DNA of 64,000 nt, from assembly GCA_012932865.1 (NCBI GenBank), contig SAXG01000002.1, forward strand, positions 2,356,001 through 2,420,000. The letters are read 5' to 3'. Under the pieces are notes generated by a model that was not told where the DNA came from, did not search any database, and worked only from the letters and a program-made list of their open reading frames with translations. Below are positions 48,922 through 59,990 of this stretch, one piece after another (positions within the stretch are counted from its first letter, which is position 1; each line of letters opens with the position of its first letter). The position numbers and the translations under genes were made by a program. The DNA comes from Amylostereum areolatum (lineage: Eukaryota; Basidiomycota; Agaricomycetes; Russulales; Stereaceae).

Positions 48922-50132
48922 GGCGAAATCAGACGGAGGGAAGGGCGGCGGGCAAGTGCGAGGGGGAGGGCCTGCACGGAGACGAGGTGAGGGGAAGAGA
49001 AAAGAGGCGTCAAACGAGCACGGCGGACAGCTGGAGGATATTTATATAGGTCAGAGCCGACATGCGGTCGGTAGCGCCGGTCGACGCCTTCAACTGGTTC
49101 CCTATATTTAGATCGGGTCATTTTTTTCGTTCGACAGAACTGAGCCCTTCGAAACCACGTCAGAACAAGGCGGAAAAGAACGCTTTGTGGAGGGAGAATG
49201 CACAACTACGGGCGGTGGCGTGGCGAAGGTTGGAGGCCTGAACGGAACAACTGCCATCTGGTAGTGGTCGTCCTCCACTTCCTCTCCGCGAACAGCTTGG
49301 CTGCCTCGGCACCACTTGCATACCGCTCCCATCATGCATGCCTCGACAAGATGACGCCCGCCCGTATCACAGATATAGCTCCTACCCCGTGGCTCCGTCG
49401 TTGGCCAGTGTGCTACCAAGGCGTGGTCAAGCCTCGAAGGTGCCGACATGCTCTCGTCCGAACTGCACACGAGCTTGTCTCGACATCATCCACTCCAAAA
49501 CGGATGCAGATCAAAAGTAAACAGACAGACACGTACATTCCACCGGAGATGAGTGTCATAGAATCAGGTTTCGATCCGTTACGGCGATGGGTGACTTCAG
49601 ATAGAGTTTGAAGAATGCCGAAGCCGGCATTGGGTGATGATCATAGACGGTCGGCATGGGTCTGTCGATTCAATGAAACGCTGATACGAGGGGGTGCTCC
49701 AGTCATTAAAGAGCGAGCGAGCGACGACCCAGACGTTGATGACGAGTACTGCGAGTTTGTGAACAAGAGCAAAGATGAGTTACGGAGGCGATTTCTCGTT
49801 TCCTGATTTTTCCTCGATCCCGGTTCCTCGGCCCGATTATCCGACCAGGGTGTTGATACACGACTCTCCCAGTCCAAACCTCTCACCCTCGCTCACAAAC
49901 ATGACCCCCGCACCTTCTTGATCCCTTCGGTGGATCTATTCCTCCACATCCGCTGTTACGCTCGGTTTATGGTACTTTGCAGCCTGAGTACTCCCGACTA
50001 GGCGCCTCAAGGCAGTGCTAACCACGCTCTTCCTGCTTCGACCATCGCATACCACATCCTCGTTTCCCCCCTCGGTTCTGGCCAAAACACACTTTCATCA
50101 CTCGGTCGGACTCGCTCTTGCATACACCAACC
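48922..50132. other. Intergenic stretch
   Basis: The left part is the promoter of the chitin deacetylase; a TATATAGG-like element (minus strand ATATAAATATCC near 49038-49049) lies about 120 bp before its ATG. The remaining open frames (49198-49611 plus, 49108-49470 minus) overlap and match nothing I know. Confidence 0.45.
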
Positions 50133-50444
50133 ATGTCAGAAAATCCCATCGGCATGTGCTGCTCCATCGCTCTCGTCGCCTGTCTCGACGTCTGCACCGG
50201 CGTTTGTCCTTGATTTCTTCTCCATCCGTGCGTGATTCCCTCTTTCTTTGTGTACAATGCATTGCATATTGATGTGAATTCAGGACGTTCCTGTCCGGAG
50301 AACTTTGCGTCATGCTGTCGACGGACGGGTGCGGGACAAGAAGACGAGGACCAAGACGAGGATGAGAGGGAACCGTTACTTACGACCGAGGCCGTGGGGG
50401 ATCAGCCGACGAAGACAGGCGAGATGACAGCCGCTGAGGGATAG
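50133..50444 (+). CDS. Small Cys-rich protein, tandem copy 1 (frame broken)
   Basis: Exon 50133-50227 starts MSENPIGMCCSIALVACLDV, then CTGVC; after an intron (50228-50283) comes RSCPENFASCCRR and an acidic tail (EDEDQDEDEREPLL). Exon lengths sum to 256 nt, one over a multiple of three: after CTGVC the frame must shift by one to read LDFFSIR and enter exon 2. CC dyads and a short hydrophobic core resemble small Cys-rich membrane-associated fungal proteins, but no function is assigned. Related to 50695-50996. Confidence 0.55.
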
Positions 50445-50694
50445 CATGCATGTTTATCGAGCTACGTGCGAGTACAGGGAGATGAAGGTTATGTCCACTC
50501 AGTGAGTTTTGTCGGTATGTAGAATGGGCGAGGCTAACCTGGTCACCGTCAGAATTCTTCGTGTATCTATACCGGTTCTTGTCAAATCTGTAGCCTTGGC
50601 TTTCCCACTATCCACAACACATATGCAAGGGTCCTCATCTTAGCAAATCATGTCTGGGCCCGCTTTCTATTGTCTTTATAACATCCGTAGTGCG

Positions 50695-50996
50695 GCGCGT
50701 TTCGTCCATTTGTTGTCTTACATCTGGAACGCCGCCAGTAGTCTGCCTTGACTTCCCCTTTATTCGTGCGTCGCTCCCTCTTCTCCATGCATCACGCCTC
50801 GAATAGCGACGAGCATGTAGGACACTCCTTTCCGGAGAGCTTTGCGTTATGCTGCCGGCGAGGAAGAGAGGACCAAGACGAGGATGAGGGGGGACCGTTT
50901 AATACTGTTGAGGAGCAAGTTGTCGTCGCTCCATCGTGGGCTGCGCCGCGTCCTTGGATGGCACTGATGTTGTATCCCCTAACTTACAAAGTTTGA
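50695..50996 (+). pseudogene. Small Cys-rich protein, tandem copy 2
   Basis: It reads SICCLTSG, VVCLDFPFIR, an intron ending gtag at 50820, then HSFPESFALCCRRGREDQ and DEDEGGPF, and stops at 50996. It matches copy 1 in order, intron phase and acidic tail. No start codon in frame was found and the N-terminal half is eroded, so it is probably non-functional. Confidence 0.5.
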
Positions 50997-51623
50997 ACAG
51001 AAAGCGACAAAGGCTACTTCTCCTACTTTGGGTGTATGTTCATTCGCCGACGGCTTTTTTGGTGTCTTGAGTTACTAGACCCTGTCACTGTTCGCTACAA
51101 ACTGCGCGCAAAACTGCCTTCCCCTATTCTCTCCTGTAGAGACATGGTTCACCCCTGTCTGCTGTTTTTATATACATATATTCGGTACAGAAACCCAAGA
51201 AGCCTAGCCCGTAACTCGCAAGATATTGTCAGGCCTGAGCGTGCGCCGGCTTCAGCAGCCCGACCTTTCAAAGCTTCAAGATCTCAAGTCGGACAAAATA
51301 CATGAAATTTCAAAACCTCCTAGTCGCCATCATACACAATTCCGCCGCACATAGAAGCAGACATGCCAAACCAGCTAAAACTTGAATGTTCTAAGAACCT
51401 GAACAGTGGACCGCGCGAACTTCGTATGAGGTACTTACCGATTGTATCTAACGCTCGAGGAGTACTATATGTCACCGGAACCCCTGCCACCCGTGATAGG
51501 GATGTGTCACAGAAAGCCTGTCCCCAGTCGACCTTGTCGGGACCTTCCACTGATTGGGCTTCTGGATCGTGTCAACTAATAAAGCACTTAGCGTCATTGA
51601 AGCCGGAAGGTACACGTAGTAGC
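50997..51623 (-). other. Possible extra 3' exons of the next gene
   Basis: On the minus strand, 51439-51561 reads EAQSVEGPDKVDWGQAF, CDTSLSRVAGVPV with a good gtaagtac donor, and could be spliced to the gene at 51624-52789 in place of its listed stop (donor at 51640). A last piece (MSASMCGGIVYDGD) lies near 51311-51365. Frames do not all agree, so I leave these out of the gene. 50997-51300 shows nothing. Confidence 0.35.
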
Positions 51624-52789
51624 CTACTTACTAATTCTACCATGGAATCGGTGTTGCTCCAGTTGAATGTCGGTCATAAAGATCCAGGGCTGGTGCGGAG
51701 AGTACCATCGCATGTGGTTGATGCGCTGAACATCGTTAACCGTTTCCCCTTCGTCGCCGACCCATATAAATGATGCATTCGGGCGACGACTCCTTTCACT
51801 GGCATTGTTCCAAGTGATTTCGATGGGAGCACGCTTTGAGTAGCGAGCCATCTCTGGGTCGTTCGGGGTGTTCGGGCCTCTGTCGCCGGGGTAGGCTGGG
51901 ACAAACCGTACAGGAAGCCACCAGATCCTGTCAGTGGCCTTTGGAGATGTTGTGAATATGTGACTAGAGGTCAAACCTGATAGGCACTCACATGTTTGTG
52001 CATCCCTTGTACCCATTGTCGTGTTCCACTCCGTGGATCCAACTCGAAAGCCTTTTGAGCGCTAGTCAACGGAGCGAGTGTTGGCACTCTACCACCCGGT
52101 ATGCCGTCCGCCTCCGCAACTCGCAAGGCCGTGATGATCGAAGGACGCGTCCATTTCTCAGGAGGGGTCCCGTTGCGGGAACCGGAAGTGATCGAGAATA
52201 TACGCCTGTGGGTATGAACGTAAACACAATCCCCCACTTTGAAGGAGAGGGGATGTCTGTTCTTGACCATCCAAGACGGTGGCTGCCCGTCTCCTGCCCA
52301 GAACCCGTTAGACTCGTCAGACTCGTGACGGACAGCTCTGTTGGATGCCGCTTTGTCTTGGCCCTGGATTATGGGCGAGCTTCGGTAGCCTGGGGATATA
52401 GCGGCAGACCGGGGATGCGCAGAATGCGTGGGGATATCACGGGAGTGACTGGAGTGGTATGCCGGAGAAAAAGAACTGTTGTAGTGCCTGTTGGAGGAGG
52501 ATATCGTGGCATAACCACTGGATGCTGGTATGGTCGAATATTGCGGATGGTAGGCTGGAGACACGGGGGATAGCGCAGGATAAATAGCCTGCGAACGATT
52601 AACATAGGTGGCTGGAGCAGGTACGATACCATCCTCCGTATAGTTGCGTCTGCTGGAGGAAGCTGGGATAACATAAACACTGGATGGCTGCGACGGCCCC
52701 GAGTAGCCTGTGCCCAGGGTCTGTTCGACTCTACGGTTCGCGTCACGACCATAGAGAGACCGGCTCTTCCTGTTCTTGGACGACGACAT
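51624..52789 (-). CDS. Hypothetical protein, 370 aa, Ser/Tyr/Pro-rich N-terminus
   Basis: Exons 51992-52789 and 51624-51938 with a 53-nt intron, total 1113 nt. The first 160 residues are disordered-looking (SGPSQPSSVYVIPASSS, YPALSPVSPAYHPQY). The C-terminal half is compact: FKVGDCVYVHTHRRIFSI, EKWTRPSIITALRV, ATDRIWWLPVRFVPAYPGD, ASFIWVGDEGETVNDVQ and RWYSPHQPWIFMTDIQLEQ. I know no family name. The start ATG is preceded by a clear leader. The listed stop follows a potential donor, so the true C-terminus may lie further downstream. Confidence 0.7.
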
Positions 52790-54363
52790 AGGGTGATGTG
52801 GGATATAGGTCGGTGCGATTTCTATGAGAGTATGAGTCTGTGTGTTGGTGAGGACTTATCACTACACTGAGGAGGTATATATACTCGTTCAGCTTCTAGT
52901 CAGTGTCAACCAGAGTACATCCACTGGAACAAGTCACGGTCGGGAACACATACAGGGATGAATGACTGGTGCTAGAGAACCTGCGCCATAGAAACCCGTC
53001 AGAAGATGTAAAGCACGAGAACAAGGTAGGAAACCACGGATGTCGCATATAACAAAAACACCCCAAGGTCGACGGCAGAAGTTTGCACAGGTTTTAGTAG
53101 GGAGCTTGTTGTCCAGATAAGTACCGATCACCGAACCCCAAACCGAGTGGGAGCATCGCCGACGTTGAGTTATTTTGTGATTAGAACAATGAGCTGGCCT
53201 TGCCTGTACTACTAGTAAGGGGGTTGGGATGATTAGCGTGCAACTTGATGCAGCTGGAAGCTAGTAGATATGCACACAGCTTCTCACACACGCGACCCAT
53301 CGCACACCAGGGCGTGGACTTGCGGTCGTTGGTATGGTGCAGACCTACGTGTGAGCCTTGGCAGGGAAAATACAATGCAGGCACTGGCAGTGCCGAAGTG
53401 CGAATGTGATATTCGGTGCTTGTGTTAGACTCGTCAGTCCTGGGATCTGGGTACTGCCAAAAATGCATATCCACCCCAAAGGGAGGCGTAAACAACCCGA
53501 AGGACCCTCCGAATGCCATGGCTGGGACATCAGGACATATAGTCGTGTACCCAAGTTTAGTACGGGTTGCTTGAGTTGCGTAGTGTACAGGATCCGCTTG
53601 ACCCGACGCCCTCTAAACATCTCGATCTGGGAACCAAGACAGGACTTCTGCTGGTCAATTGTTTGTTAAACGTCCTTGTATGAAACAAGGCGTGGTTAAA
53701 GAACAAAAGCTGATGCCGGCATGATTTCCCATACTACTAGGTTGTTGCCTAGATTTCATGTTGGTCCGCTAGCAAGTCAAAAGCCCCGAGAAAGTCACCT
53801 TATTGCTATTGTGGCGACGGCTTCTTACTCTGATTGTAACCGTGACGTGGACCGGCCAGAATCCCGTCTGAGGGCAGGGCGTGGCTGGCAGCCTGGTTCG
53901 AATTCAGGGACTTTGATTGAGATATCGTCATGTGATACGGATCCGGGGCGATGGGATTGTGCGGCGGACAAGGATGGACAATAATAGCGGGACAAGGGAA
54001 CAATAGTGGTACGAGACCATGTCGATAAGCAGCAGCTGGAAATGAGTACTGAGTCCCCGCGACGCCGCGCGCGTCGTAGCACGCTGCACGACAAGTCCGA
54101 GAACACGGTCCCTGTCATTGTGTGATTGGTTACTTGAATCTGAGGACTCGGCAGTTGGCAAAAGCCGGGTCCTGTGGAACTCCGAGTACCAGGCGCGCTG
54201 ACCTCATGCAAGTACCAGAAGACAGTCGTATGTACTTACTTATGGGCGCGCTGAGATCAGAAGAACTTGTAGCTCTTCTTCCAGCAAAGACATTCCTTTT
54301 GTTTCCTTGCATCCAGGAGCATCTACTTGAGCTTCCCATCCTTCTCATCGGCCCCCCACAGCC
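52790..54363. other. Intergenic stretch, 1.6 kb
   Basis: Several open frames of 60-130 codons occur on both strands (for example 53181-53620 minus, 53825-54211 minus) without introns, motifs or similarity that I recognise. A TATATATAC stretch near 52877 may belong to the promoter of the minus-strand gene. Confidence 0.45.
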
Positions 54364-55307
54364 ATGTCTCATCCATCCTTCGCCCCAGCCACTGCCGAGT
54401 ACAGACCTCCGGCGCACGTCCACCCCCAACATTCTCCTCTCCCGTCTATTGCACCTCCTTCTCTCGTCATTGCAAGACTCAATCCTCGAGCTTCAGCGAA
54501 CTGGTTCCCGCCATGGGTGGCTGATATGACAGAGGTCATGTCGCCACAACCATTTCTAGCCGTGCGTATCTTCGGCGCTCATTTCGCACGGCCAAGATCT
54601 TCAAGTTCAGAACCCCTTGGACTCCACTTTCACACATCCTACCTCCTTCCGATATGGTCGACAGGGCCATTGGATCTCGACAGTGGTGGATATTTCAAGA
54701 TCGGGGGGACATCAGACGACACTACCGCGGGAGATGTCCTTCGCATAGACCCACCCGTCAAATACGGTGATGGCTCCCATCCTCAGCTCTATGTCCATGC
54801 ATATCCCTATCTTCGTGTACGCCACACAGCAGGCGACGAAGACTTTGATCCCCTTCCTGCTGGTGATCAGATTGGGCCACATCTTTTCGAGCCGTCCAGC
54901 TTCAAGCGTCTGTGTCAAGTTATCAATGAAACCACGGGCTCGTACATCGCTGCCAAATCCGAAATCGCTCTGCAAGATCGTTCTTCTGGTGGTGAAGAGG
55001 ATGTCGGTGACAATTGGAGCACATTCAGTGGGCCTGTTGACGGATACATTGAAGACCCGTTGGGCTGCGTTTATGACTTCCTACCCTTCCATGACTTGAA
55101 CCGGCTGCGGTTGGGTATGCGCTCAAACTCGGCGTATGACCCGCTTACCGTGTACTATCAGTGAGTCGCGCTGCCTTTTTGGGAGTAGCTGCGGTCTAAT
55201 GTTCGTTGAGATTCACGAAGGACTACACGCTCAATCTCGATCTCCGCTCACGGACAATGTCGTGGGTAATCAATGCACGACGGGTACGTTTCTATGATTA
55301 CTCTTGA
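54364..55307 (+). CDS. Hypothetical protein, 297 aa
   Basis: Exon 54364-55160 starts MSHPSFAPATAEYRPPAHV; a 50-nt intron leads to exon 55211-55307 (FTKDYTLNLDLRSR, SWVINARRVRFYDYS, TGA). Landmarks: NWFPPWVADMTEVMSPQPFL, GLHFHTSYLLPIWSTGPLD, GYIEDPLGCVYDFLPFHD. No family recognised. The stop is six bases before the ATG of the HAD-kinase gene, and a donor/acceptor pair (gtacgt at 55284, tctcag to 55323) would splice INARR to VELRFQLF if one base were added. So it may be the N-terminal part of that gene. Confidence 0.55.
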
Positions 55308-55313
55308 CATTAT

Positions 55314-57539
55314 ATGTTCTCAGTCGAGTTGCGTTTCCAGCTCTTCACACATCGTGCCATCGTCTCCAGCTCATCTGATCAAGCAGTTTCCCTGTCAGCA
55401 ACTGACTGGGAAAAAAGTAACGAAGAGTTTCTTTCAACTACCATCCCATATGATGCCGAAGCCCTTCCTCCTGTAGGCCATGGGCAACGAGACCGTCAAG
55501 ATGATTGGGACGAAAATGAATGGGCCGAAGACGATTGGGATGACTCGTCACTCGATTGCATTTATATCGACGATCCTAAGCCGCCTATCCCAGTGACCAG
55601 AGCCAAGGTCATTGCTCTGGACTTATTCGACGTGGTCTTTGTGCGTTCCCTTTCCTGTTTCTGCCTACACTCGGCTCAACTTTATCAGGACCGGGAAGCT
55701 GCTATCAAGCTTGCGTTAACAAGACTTCTGCCTATTGCGCAACGATCACAGGACGTTTCTCCATTAGTGCGACGTTACTTGGAATGTGAAGCCTTGGCCA
55801 TCCAAGCTGCCCCATTTGCGCCCTACACCGACATTGCGCGCAACACGCTCCAGGCTATCTGTCGTCTCGCGGGCGTCTCTGCTGACAGCATCGGACTTGA
55901 ACGTGCTCTTAAAGACCTTCTGCAGCCATTACTGCATCCTGACGCTTTGCAGTCTTTGGTTTGTTTAAAAACTGCCGGGTTCACTCTCATAGGCCTGTGT
56001 CGCATCGACCAGAAAACGTTCCAGGACCATTTCTCCGCGTCAGTCCCTGCTGTCGTTCAAGAGACTTTGTGCTCCGATACGTGCTCCCCGTTTTGTATGA
56101 TGTCGTCTAAATTCATTCTCGGGTTGGTACCATTGGCTCAGTCCTTGCATCCTGGAATCAAAAACTCCGAGATCATTCTAACCACTACCAGTCCTCATGT
56201 CTCCCTAGTCCCTGCTTACGACGCAGGCCTCCCTTCAGTGCTTGTATCGCGTCCGACAAGCACGGTCCTCGATTCGGGTTTCCGCATCTCCATGCCTTCG
56301 CTTACCCTTGAAGGTCTATCGTCATTGACGTCTCTTTTGGAAAACCCAGAGTCCAGAGTCGAGCCAATGGATATAGATCAACGTCCGACATCTTTCCTTT
56401 TCTCCGACTTCTGGCATTACCGTTTTCCGCTGGGAAGAGGCAGCTTTGGTGAGACCGTTGTACTCGCTTCATTGCTTGCGTCTAATATATATGCATACAG
56501 CATCCGTGTTCGCCGGTTCGAATATCATCACCGGAGAGTCCATCGCGATTAAGATAGAAAACTCCCAGTCTCGTGCTAAACAGAAAGAAGTCCTTCCCTA
56601 CGAGGCCATGGTGTATCGCCGCCTTCAGGGCCATCCAGGCATTCCATCCGACCACTGGTTCGGCTGCATTGATACCTGCAACGTGCTCGTCTTGGATAGA
56701 TTAGGGCCCAACTTGCAGGATATCCTCTACATCTGCCGTGGCCGGTTCTCATTCAAAACGATATCCATGCTCGCTCTTCAGATGGTGAGAAAGTTTTGAA
56801 GGTCTTATCTCTGGGATCTGCGGCGGCTAACTCGCGTGAAGTTAAATAGGGTCGAGTTCGTCCACTCGCGCGGTCTTATTCTGCGCGACATCAAACCGGA
56901 AAACTTTGCGATGGGACTGGATGAGGACAACGTATCAACCGTATACCTCTTCGATTTTGGTCTCGCCAAGCTCTTCGAACACCCTGTGACCCACGAACAT
57001 ATCCCATACCGCGTAAATCGAGATGGTATGGGAACACCGCGTTACTGTAGCTATAACATGGACTTAGGCCGAGGTACGCGCCTTATCTTCGTCGGGAATG
57101 TGTTTAGATGCTGACACGGCACTCCGTAGACCAAAGCCGCCGCGACGACCTTGAAGCTCTTGGAAACACTCTTTTATTTTTCTACCACGGACGCCTCCCC
57201 TGGCAAGGTATCCACGCTCCAAACGTCTCTTGGAAGTATCGGCGGATCGGGGAGATGAAGGAGGGCCGGCCTTTCTACGAGCTTCTCGAGCGCTCCCCCC
57301 CAGAATTCACCGCGTACTTTGACCACGTCCGCGGACTAGCATACGAGGAGAGACCGGACTACACACTCCTGGGTAGCTTGTTCGAGCGGAGGATGAAGGA
57401 AGAACATTGGGAAAACGATGGGGCGTTTGACTGGATCGACGGGCAGAAGACGGAGAGGGGTACACTGCTCCCGGGCGAATACAAGTTCGACTTACGTTTC
57501 GCACAGCCTTTGGACGAGCGACCGACGTTCTTCATGTAA
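55314..57539 (+). CDS. HAD-like domain fused to casein-kinase-1-like kinase
   Basis: Model of 670 aa: 55314-55640, 55689-56448, 56501-56784, 56842-57073, 57130-57539 (2013 nt). An acidic stretch (WDENEWAEDDWDD) is followed by a haloacid-dehalogenase-like region (KVIALDLFDVVF, DREAAIKLALTRLL, ARNTLQAICRLAGVSADS, GFTLIGLCRI, SVLVSRPTST). Then comes a CK1-type kinase: glycine loop YRFPLGRGSFASVFAG (third Gly is Ala), ATP lysine SIAIKIE, LGPNLQDIL, catalytic loop LILRDIKPENFAMG (HRD is LRD), FDFGLAKLF, and CK1-type GTPRYCSYNMDLGR plus DQSRRDDLEALG. Core Asp and Lys residues are kept, so activity is plausible. The HAD part has D-x-F in place of the usual D-x-D/T; catalysis is uncertain. Confidence 0.8.
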
Positions 57540-57774
57540 AGTGTTTTGGAACCTCCTTGAGAGGCCATCATTTCTCGTTGCAATGTACTTCCTCGTATGC
57601 CATTGTACATTATGCTATCATTCTGACACGAATTGAATCGATTACTCACGAGCTATGACGCTACTTTTTCTGCTCTAGTTCGAGCCATTGCAAGTACACC
57701 CATAACTAGCTCTCAACTGGTCGGCGTACTGATATATTCATTGTGTCGGTGGCTAATTTATAGTTGGCCCCAAT

Positions 57775-58054
57775 AATCTGCCAAGTCTTTCAGGACTCAT
57801 TCTTGCATTCACCTCCCGAAGTCGATGCTTATTTCCAACACGTCCGGGGGTTGGCATTCGAGGACAAAACAGACTACGCCTTGCTTTCAAGTATCTTCCA
57901 GAGAAGGATGGAGGAGGAGGGGTGGAAGAATGACGGCGCATTCGACTGGATTGACCCGTGCAATACGGAAAAGGGCACGCTCGTCCCGGGTGAGTATCGA
58001 TTTGAGGCACAATTTGCGCAACCTTTGTACGAGCGACGCTCAAACATCGTGTAG
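57775..58054 (+). pseudogene. Duplicated C-terminal tail of the CK1-like kinase
   Basis: It reads SPPEVDAYFQHVRGLAFEDK, YALLSSIFQRRMEEEGWKN, GAFDWID and EKGTLVPGEYRFEAQFAQPL, about 70% identical to the last 85 residues of the kinase gene 240 bp upstream (SPPEFTAYFDHVRGLAYEER and onward). No kinase catalytic part precedes it. A tandem partial duplicate or the residue of a deleted paralogue. Confidence 0.8.
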
Positions 58055-59004
58055 GGATCCGGTAGAGCTGTGTTGCCCACTGTCCAGGAGCACTGTAGTA
58101 TTGACGCGGCGCGTTGTCCCATTCGTATCAATTATAGCTTGTATTATTTTTGCTATGCCCACGGTCCTAATCGCACCCCTCTTGATAAATCAATGGCCCA
58201 AGAAGGCGTGAGAGGTCGAGCGAAGTCTGAAGATTGCCGCTAGAGTTCGGAGGAGCGGGTGAGGGTCAGCCTATTGCTCATGAGCATATTGCTGGATAGG
58301 TGAGGAAAGATACGACTCACCATCGTCAGACTTCGCCCGTTTTCTCCAACGTGTGGCTGTCGCCTGAGAGGGTTACATTGTGCTTTCTTCGTCAGTTCTG
58401 AGGTCTGTTTGATTTCAGTCTCAATATTGGCGGAAGATACATCTTCTTCAAGAGCTTCTAAGATATCCGGCCTTCGGCGGCGGGAGATGATCGGCAACCG
58501 TGATCGCCGCTCCCTCGACTGACTCTACATGCTCCGACGATGGCGCGACGAAAGACGGTCCCTCGAGGATGACATCTGGGAGATATTACAAGAGGTGGTG
58601 CGATGAAATTTAACTGCGGGAATGGGGCTTCGGGAATGGGGGAATTCTGAAGAATGAGTGCTCGCCAGTGGTTACCTCTTCGTGAGCCCTACGATACTGA
58701 CTGGCGGACAGTCTGCACATTGCTCCGGTGTTGTTTTTGCGTCGTAGGAGGAAGAAGGTACGACCGCCTTGAGTGCGCTAGGAAGAACGTTGCATTGGCC
58801 GGTTCGATGACGGAGTGCGGTGATGGACTGAATTTCTGAATCGGAACATAAATACGATAGAAGGTACCTAGAGAACGTGCGGATGAGAGGATGAGAGTCC
58901 AATACATACAAGGCCAGGTCAATCGCTAGACAACAGAACCCGAACAAACCAAACGAAAATATGAATATATAACTGTACGTGACGGCCCATCCTGTCCGAC
59001 CGCT
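58055..59004. other. Intergenic stretch
   Basis: A minus-strand open frame (58240-58497, with LEEDVSSANIETEIKQTSEL) is the only coding-like piece; it has no recognised relative. No RNA gene seen. Confidence 0.4.
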
Positions 59005-59644
59005 TCATGAGCTTGCTTTGTGCGAGAAGAATTTACGGCGCTTCTTCTCGTCAGTGGAGCCAGTTGCGGAGTGAGTGCTGGTGCTGGAGCTCTTTCTGGA
59101 GAGAGTTTTGGTAGAGTCTTGGACAGAGAGATTGGGCGAGGCGCTGGGTGATGTCGACGTGATACCTGTGTTGCCGACAGTCGAGGCGCTCACCGCCTTC
59201 ATGACATTCCTAAGGTATGCGAGCATGAGAGCGGGGAATGAAAGAAGAGAATACGAACGGACCGCTGCGTGTTGTCGAGATATCTGCTGTGATCCATGCG
59301 TTTATTCGTCTTTATAGACATGCCGGATTTAGATATAGTCCATCCCCTCTCCTTTAGGCTGCATCGGGAGAAGAGGAAACTTGCATATGCTGTGGAGCGA
59401 ACAACGGATGGCCACGTACGAAGCTTTGGTAGAAGAGAGAGCGCCCCTAATTTTCTGGAAGAGGAAGATAGCACCAGCGATACCGCCGAAGAACAGAGTA
59501 GCGGTCTGTATGGAGGTCAGAATCGAGGGGGCCTTTGCAAAAAGGAGGTACCTACCACGACGAAGGATAGAACGTCCAAGCTATGCGAAGGACAGGTGAA
59601 TTGGCAGCCGAGACCGCAGTAACAAGGAAGACGTACAATGCCAT
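59005..59644 (-). CDS. Small single-pass membrane protein, 139 aa
   Basis: Five exons: 59637-59644, 59556-59580, 59420-59505, 59263-59358, 59005-59219 trimmed to its acceptor at 59209 (8+25+86+96+205 = 420 nt). Protein: MAFLDVLSFVVTATLFFGG IAGAIFLF (one membrane helix), then KERGWTISKSGMSIKTNKR, HSRYLDNTQR, NVMKAVSASTVGN, a Ser/Thr-rich stretch and a basic end (DEKKRRKFFSHKASS). The first exon codes for only two and two-thirds residues. The shape recurs in basidiomycete hypothetical proteins; function unknown. Divergent from the acylaminoacyl-peptidase gene. Confidence 0.7.
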
Positions 59645-59990
59645 GGTTGGAACGAAGAGTCAAACGGTTGATAGTAGTAATATGGACAGAGAGAAATGCG
59701 GAACGCGACGAGAAAAAAGAAGAGGTCGGTTCCAGCGGCGGGGACGAAGGGCGATGATGGTACAAATGAAACTGTAGAAGTCGGAGGGCGAGGGCGGGAG
59801 AGGGCGGGAGGCGCCGCTCTATGACGATCGTCTGTGGAGAATCGAGATCTCACAGCACTCGGAGTCGGCGCGCCCATCGCCGGCGCCGCGGCCGTCAACG
59901 CTGCCTCAGTGCCTGCCGCGGTCCAACAATCACACAATGACTCGGACAATGTAACAGCACATGCACTACTTACATCCACCAAGGACCACC
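59645..59990. promoter_or_regulatory. Divergent promoter region
   Basis: 346 bp between the start codons of the small membrane protein (minus) and the peptidase (plus). No TATA box seen; the ATG at 59991 has a good context (CCACCATGAG). Confidence 0.45.

Noticed and set aside
48483..49205. 240-aa minus-strand frame
   Set aside because: It crosses the promoter and an intron of the chitin deacetylase; only its last part (TAECTAYYYAPV onward) is the real second exon.
53840..53920. GGTTCGAATTC resembling a tRNA B box
   Set aside because: No matching A box, acceptor stem or anticodon arm could be drawn around it.
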